A stretch of DNA of 7,906 nucleotides, taken from the NCBI GenBank assembly GCA_003176075.1, contig PSRN01000287.1, positions 1-7,906 of the forward strand, in the 5' to 3' direction. This document shows positions 5,647 through 7,906 of the stretch, one piece after another (position 1 is the first letter of the stretch; each line of letters starts with the position of its first letter). The notes below the pieces were generated by a model, which saw nothing but the letters and a program-made list of their open reading frames with translations, had not been told where the DNA came from and did no database searches. This DNA is from Bdellovibrio sp. (GTDB taxonomy: Bacteria > Bdellovibrionota > Bdellovibrionia > Bdellovibrionales > Bdellovibrionaceae). A program made the position numbers and the translations under genes.

Positions 5647-6435
5647 ATGCGAGAGCCCGAGATGGTGGACCGAAGAGTTTTTATCGTCGCCAGCGCGATA
5701 GAAGAACGGCGCAAGGACATCACTGATTGGATCAACCGCCATATCGGTGGCGCTGTTGTCTTTACCGCGACCGATGGATCCGACGCTCTTTTCAAGATTC
5801 GCAACACTCCCCCCGCGGTCCTGATCACCGACTTTGACCTTCCACGCATTTCCGGTCGTGATGTGGTGCAGACTCTTTTGCGGGACCAGAGTTTTCCTGA
5901 CATTTCAATTATTATCATTTCGGAACTTCTCGACGAGGAACACTTTGTCGACGAGGTGGTCACACAAAGAGTTCAATTCTTTTTCCGGCACACCGACGAA
6001 CTCGAATTTTCACGGTGCTTGGCCCACGCCCTGAATCGGATCGAGAACAAATCGAAGGCTGAATACCGCCTTCACTTCTTGTCGAATGGAGAAGTCCTGT
6101 TCAGGGAGGGCGACCATGCCGAAAGCGTTTTTATTCTCAGGCGCGGGCTGATGGAGGCGGTCAAGGGAAGCGCCGATGGCGGCGTGGTTCTCGGCAAAGT
6201 CTCAACCGGCGAATTCGTCGGCGAAATGGCGCACATCAACAAAGACAATCGATCGGCGACCGTCGTGGCGCTGGAAGACTGCGAACTGATTGAAATTCCC
6301 ATGGGCACGCTGGATTTTGTTCTGTTCTCAAAACCTGCTTGGGCATCGGCTTTGATCAAAACTCTTTCCAAGCGCCTGAAAAATGTGAATCACGCGCTCG
6401 TCAATCAGCGCGCGGGTTCGGACGAGGACGAATAA
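5647..6435 (+). CDS. Receiver-like plus cyclic-nucleotide-binding domain protein
   Basis: A 262-residue cytosolic signalling protein. Residues about 10-130 form a response-regulator receiver with the phospho-acceptor candidate Asp62 in VLITDFDLPRISG. The usual acidic pair after the first strand is absent (VFIVASA instead of VDDD). Ser92 sits at the Thr/Ser switch position and the conserved Lys is replaced by Arg114 in FFFRH, so phosphorylation may be weak or lost. Residues about 141-250 form a cNMP-binding domain with FREGDHAESVFILRRG and the phosphate cassette GEFVGEMA...NRSAT (188-205). No DNA-binding helix-turn-helix follows, unlike CRP. It probably works by protein contact, integrating a stimulus with cAMP or cGMP. 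The C-terminus is acidic (DEDE) and its coding end overlaps cysE on the other strand by 31 bases. Start chosen on GGAGG at 5637-5641. Confidence 0.9.
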   Translation: MREPEMVDRRVFIVASAIEERRKDITDWINRHIGGAVVFTATDGSDALFKIRNTPPAVLITDFDLPRISGRDVVQTLLRDQSFPDISIIIISELLDEEHFVDEVVTQRVQFFFRHTDELEFSRCLAHALNRIENKSKAEYRLHFLSNGEVLFREGDHAESVFILRRGLMEAVKGSADGGVVLGKVSTGEFVGEMAHINKDNRSATVVALEDCELIEIPMGTLDFVLFSKPAWASALIKTLSKRLKNVNHALVNQRAGSDEDE

Positions 6436-6926
6436 ACGGTTTCGCCGACCGCGACACTTTTCGTCACCACGGCGTTGGCGGCGATACGGCAACCATCCCC
6501 CAGGTGAACGGGACCGAGGATTTTGGCGCCAGCGCCAATGAGAACTTTTGATCCGACGGTGGGATGGCGCTTGACGGGGTCGAATCGAAGACCACCCAAA
6601 GTCACGCCATGAAAGATAATGCAATCGTCGCCAATTTCCGCGGTTTCACCGATGACCACGCCCATCCCGTGGTCGATCACCAGCCGCGCCCCGATTTTGG
6701 CGCCAGGATGGATTTCTATGCCGGTGAGCCAGCGATTGAATTCAGAAATCAATCGCGCCAAAAAATAACACCGGCAGCGATAAAACAAATGCGCCACGCG
6801 GTGAAGCAACAAGGCCTTGGGCCCCGGATACAAGAGAGCGATTTCCAGCAGGGACTTCGCGGCTGGATCGTAATTCTTATATGCGCGAAGGAATCTTATC
6901 GCCAATCCTATCTCCTCAGATACCAC
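6405..6926 (-). CDS. cysE: Serine O-acetyltransferase CysE (short, EpsC-like)
   Basis: Transfers acetyl from acetyl-CoA to L-serine, giving O-acetylserine, the precursor joined with sulfide to make cysteine; cytosolic. The 173-residue protein has the N-terminal helical part (YDPAA, Asp20) and the left-handed beta-helix of hexapeptide repeats. Catalytic and binding landmarks are IDHGMGVVIGETA (His86), FHGVTLGG and KRHPTVG (His121), then AGAKILGPVHLGDGCRIAANAVV. It lacks the long N-terminal extension of the E. coli enzyme (273 residues), as in many short bacterial forms. The GTG start at 6926 has GGAGG six bases upstream. A TTG at 6905 preceded by GAGGAG, also six bases away, is a real alternative. 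It overlaps the upstream secreted-protein gene by 11 bases, implying coupling. The C-terminal SSSSEPAR replaces the usual GNPAR-like end and is encoded over the end of the opposing gene. Confidence 0.95.
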   Translation of the reverse strand: MVSEEIGLAIRFLRAYKNYDPAAKSLLEIALLYPGPKALLLHRVAHLFYRCRCYFLARLISEFNRWLTGIEIHPGAKIGARLVIDHGMGVVIGETAEIGDDCIIFHGVTLGGLRFDPVKRHPTVGSKVLIGAGAKILGPVHLGDGCRIAANAVVTKSVAVGETVYSSSSEPAR

Positions 6927-7659
6927 GGGCCGCCTCCGCCGCCGAACAATACAGCGACGGATGGAGCGAGTCAGTGAATTGGACCTGCGTCACATACCAG
7001 TCGGCTTCCCTTTGCCACGAAAAAATAAAATGCCCGCCGAGAGTGGTGCTGGCCATTTGGCCGGTCGTATTGACCTTCAGTTCAATATTCTTTCCCGCCC
7101 CCAGGATGGCGCTGGTGATATCGAAATACGAACGACAGCCAGAGCCGACAATGTTTCCATCGATCTCTTCAATTTTTCTTTTTCTCGCTTCCGACAGAAA
7201 GAAGGCGTGAAATTGAAGGGCCGTCAGGGCCCCATCAAAGCTGAAACTGACACTGAAAGTTCCCGATTTACCCGTGGTCCATTTGGCCAAATCAATCAGC
7301 CCGCCCCCTTCTTTAAAAACAAAACTCAAGCGGGGGGAAGTCAAAACCCCCTTGGACTTCTCCTCTAAAATCACGGTCAGCGGCGCGAACTGCAGGGAAG
7401 ACCCGATCAGTTCCTCGTCATCGGCTTCCACCGCTTTTTTCGCGGTTTCAGTCACATCGGCGGGCAGCAGAAGATCCCATAGTTTCGAGGGAAGATAGAA
7501 ATCCACACCGGTTTCGCGCACGCGAATGGTCTCACTTTTTTCATTGCTCTTGTTGGGCCTACCCGCCTCATCGGCCGCTCCCACCCCACAGCACAAGATC
7601 AATGCCCAGGGTCCCAGAGCACATCGAAGGGCGCGTCGAAGAGCCTGTCTAAAATTCAT
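6916..7659 (-). CDS. Secreted or periplasmic protein of unknown function
   Basis: A 247-residue protein with an N-terminal Sec-type signal: basic start (RRALR), hydrophobic core around LGPWALILCC, likely cleaved after Ala28 or Ala29. The mature part is mostly predicted-beta in look, with alternating hydrophobic residues in LTSPRLSFVFKEGGG, GTFSVSFSFDGALTALQF and MASTTLGGHFIFSW. Only two cysteines remain after the signal (about 175 and 238), which could pair in the periplasm. No family recognised. The start at 7659 is supported by the signal peptide; the ribosome site (GGCGGA) is weak. It overlaps the TPR gene upstream and cysE downstream by 11 bases each, so it is the middle gene of a tight operon. 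Confidence 0.72.
   Translation of the reverse strand: MNFRQALRRALRCALGPWALILCCGVGAADEAGRPNKSNEKSETIRVRETGVDFYLPSKLWDLLLPADVTETAKKAVEADDEELIGSSLQFAPLTVILEEKSKGVLTSPRLSFVFKEGGGLIDLAKWTTGKSGTFSVSFSFDGALTALQFHAFFLSEARKRKIEEIDGNIVGSGCRSYFDITSAILGAGKNIELKVNTTGQMASTTLGGHFIFSWQREADWYVTQVQFTDSLHPSLYCSAAEAARGI
6927..6937 (-). promoter_or_regulatory. Ribosome binding site for the cysE GTG start, within the upstream coding region
   Basis: On the minus strand GGAGG (6937-6933) is followed by six bases and the GTG at 6926. It lies in the last codons of the secreted-protein gene, favouring coupled translation. Confidence 0.55.
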
Positions 7660-7906
7660 AGCGTCCGCCAGTCAGCTGAAGGAGCGGCTTATAGGTCGGC
7701 GCCAATCGCAGGCCGAGCGTGGAAGCGGCAATATACTGACTGTCATTGCCAAGATCTTTGGCCAACCTCGCCAATCCGAAGTGGGCGCGAGGCTCCCCCG
7801 AATCGATGCTCTTAATCTGGTCCCAGGCGTGCTCGGCGCACTGATTGTCGAGTTTTTCCTCGCACAGGGCCCCGCGCACCCAGGCGAACAGCAGCCGATC
7901 GCTGTT
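7649..7906 (-). CDS. TPR-like protein, C-terminal part only (5' end beyond the window)
   Basis: The frame is open from the right edge to TAG at 7649, giving 85 residues. The apparent GTG start at 7879 is internal because the reading continues upstream as NSDRLLFAWVRGAL. The stretch PRAHFGLARLAKDLGND plus SQYIAASTLGLRLAPTYKPLL has the spacing of a tetratricopeptide helix pair (Gly/Ala-rich first helix, LAP turn). This suggests a scaffold protein or a member of a gliding, secretion or envelope complex. The end overlaps the start of the secreted-protein gene by 11 bases. Only the tail is seen, so family and length are unknown. Confidence 0.6.
   Translation of the reverse strand, partial: NSDRLLFAWVRGALCEEKLDNQCAEHAWDQIKSIDSGEPRAHFGLARLAKDLGNDSQYIAASTLGLRLAPTYKPLLQLTGGRYEF

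Overview
This 7.9 kb window is bacterial chromosomal DNA with moderately high GC and tightly packed genes. Many neighbours overlap by 4-31 bases and few ribosome sites are ambiguous. The gene mix is a phosphonate-type lipoprotein receptor, an HrpB helicase of the kind common in proteobacteria, a receiver plus cyclic-nucleotide sensor without an output domain, and secreted or TPR proteins of unknown function. This suits a Gram-negative of the delta-proteobacterial/Bdellovibrionota type. That placement is an inference from gene style, not a proven assignment.

Layout. The left edge (1-873, minus) holds most of a PhnD-like substrate-binding lipoprotein that runs off the window. A 126-base divergent spacer separates it from a plus-strand three-gene unit: a HAD-superfamily phosphatase-like protein (1000-1734), a short RsmI/tetrapyrrole-methylase-type SAM methyltransferase (1722 or 1746-2408) and the ATP-dependent helicase HrpB (2405-5023). 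These overlap or abut, and the methyltransferase/hrpB junction is a classic ATGA overlap, so they are probably co-transcribed. The region 5024-5646 has no convincing intact gene. It contains a decayed minus-strand antitoxin-like HTH fragment and an unrecognised 55-codon minus-strand frame. Then comes a plus-strand receiver + cNMP-binding protein (5647-6435). It converges with, and overlaps by 31 bases, a minus-strand unit: a TPR-like protein (partial, right edge), a secreted protein of unknown function and serine O-acetyltransferase CysE (6405-6926). The members of that unit overlap by 11 bases each.

The most unusual structure lies inside hrpB. Two near-identical 29-base modules, each a small hairpin, sit in opposite orientation at 3871-3899 and 4134-4162, 28 of 29 bases matching. 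Next to the right module are three tandem 30-base (10-codon) units at 4051-4140. Two of these form perfect 9-bp stems with the same GTTCG loop and differ by a compensated base pair. All of this keeps the HrpB frame open and lies around a conserved block of the protein. It looks like in-frame insertion of a small palindromic repeat family, similar in principle to the Rickettsia palindromic elements, and it is the best candidate here for something undescribed.

How genes work together: the HAD-methyltransferase-helicase group hints at RNA or ribosome-related housekeeping, but only by association. CysE makes O-acetylserine for cysteine synthesis and has no obvious functional link to its two upstream partners. 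The window shows no complete mobile element, CRISPR array, rRNA or tRNA.
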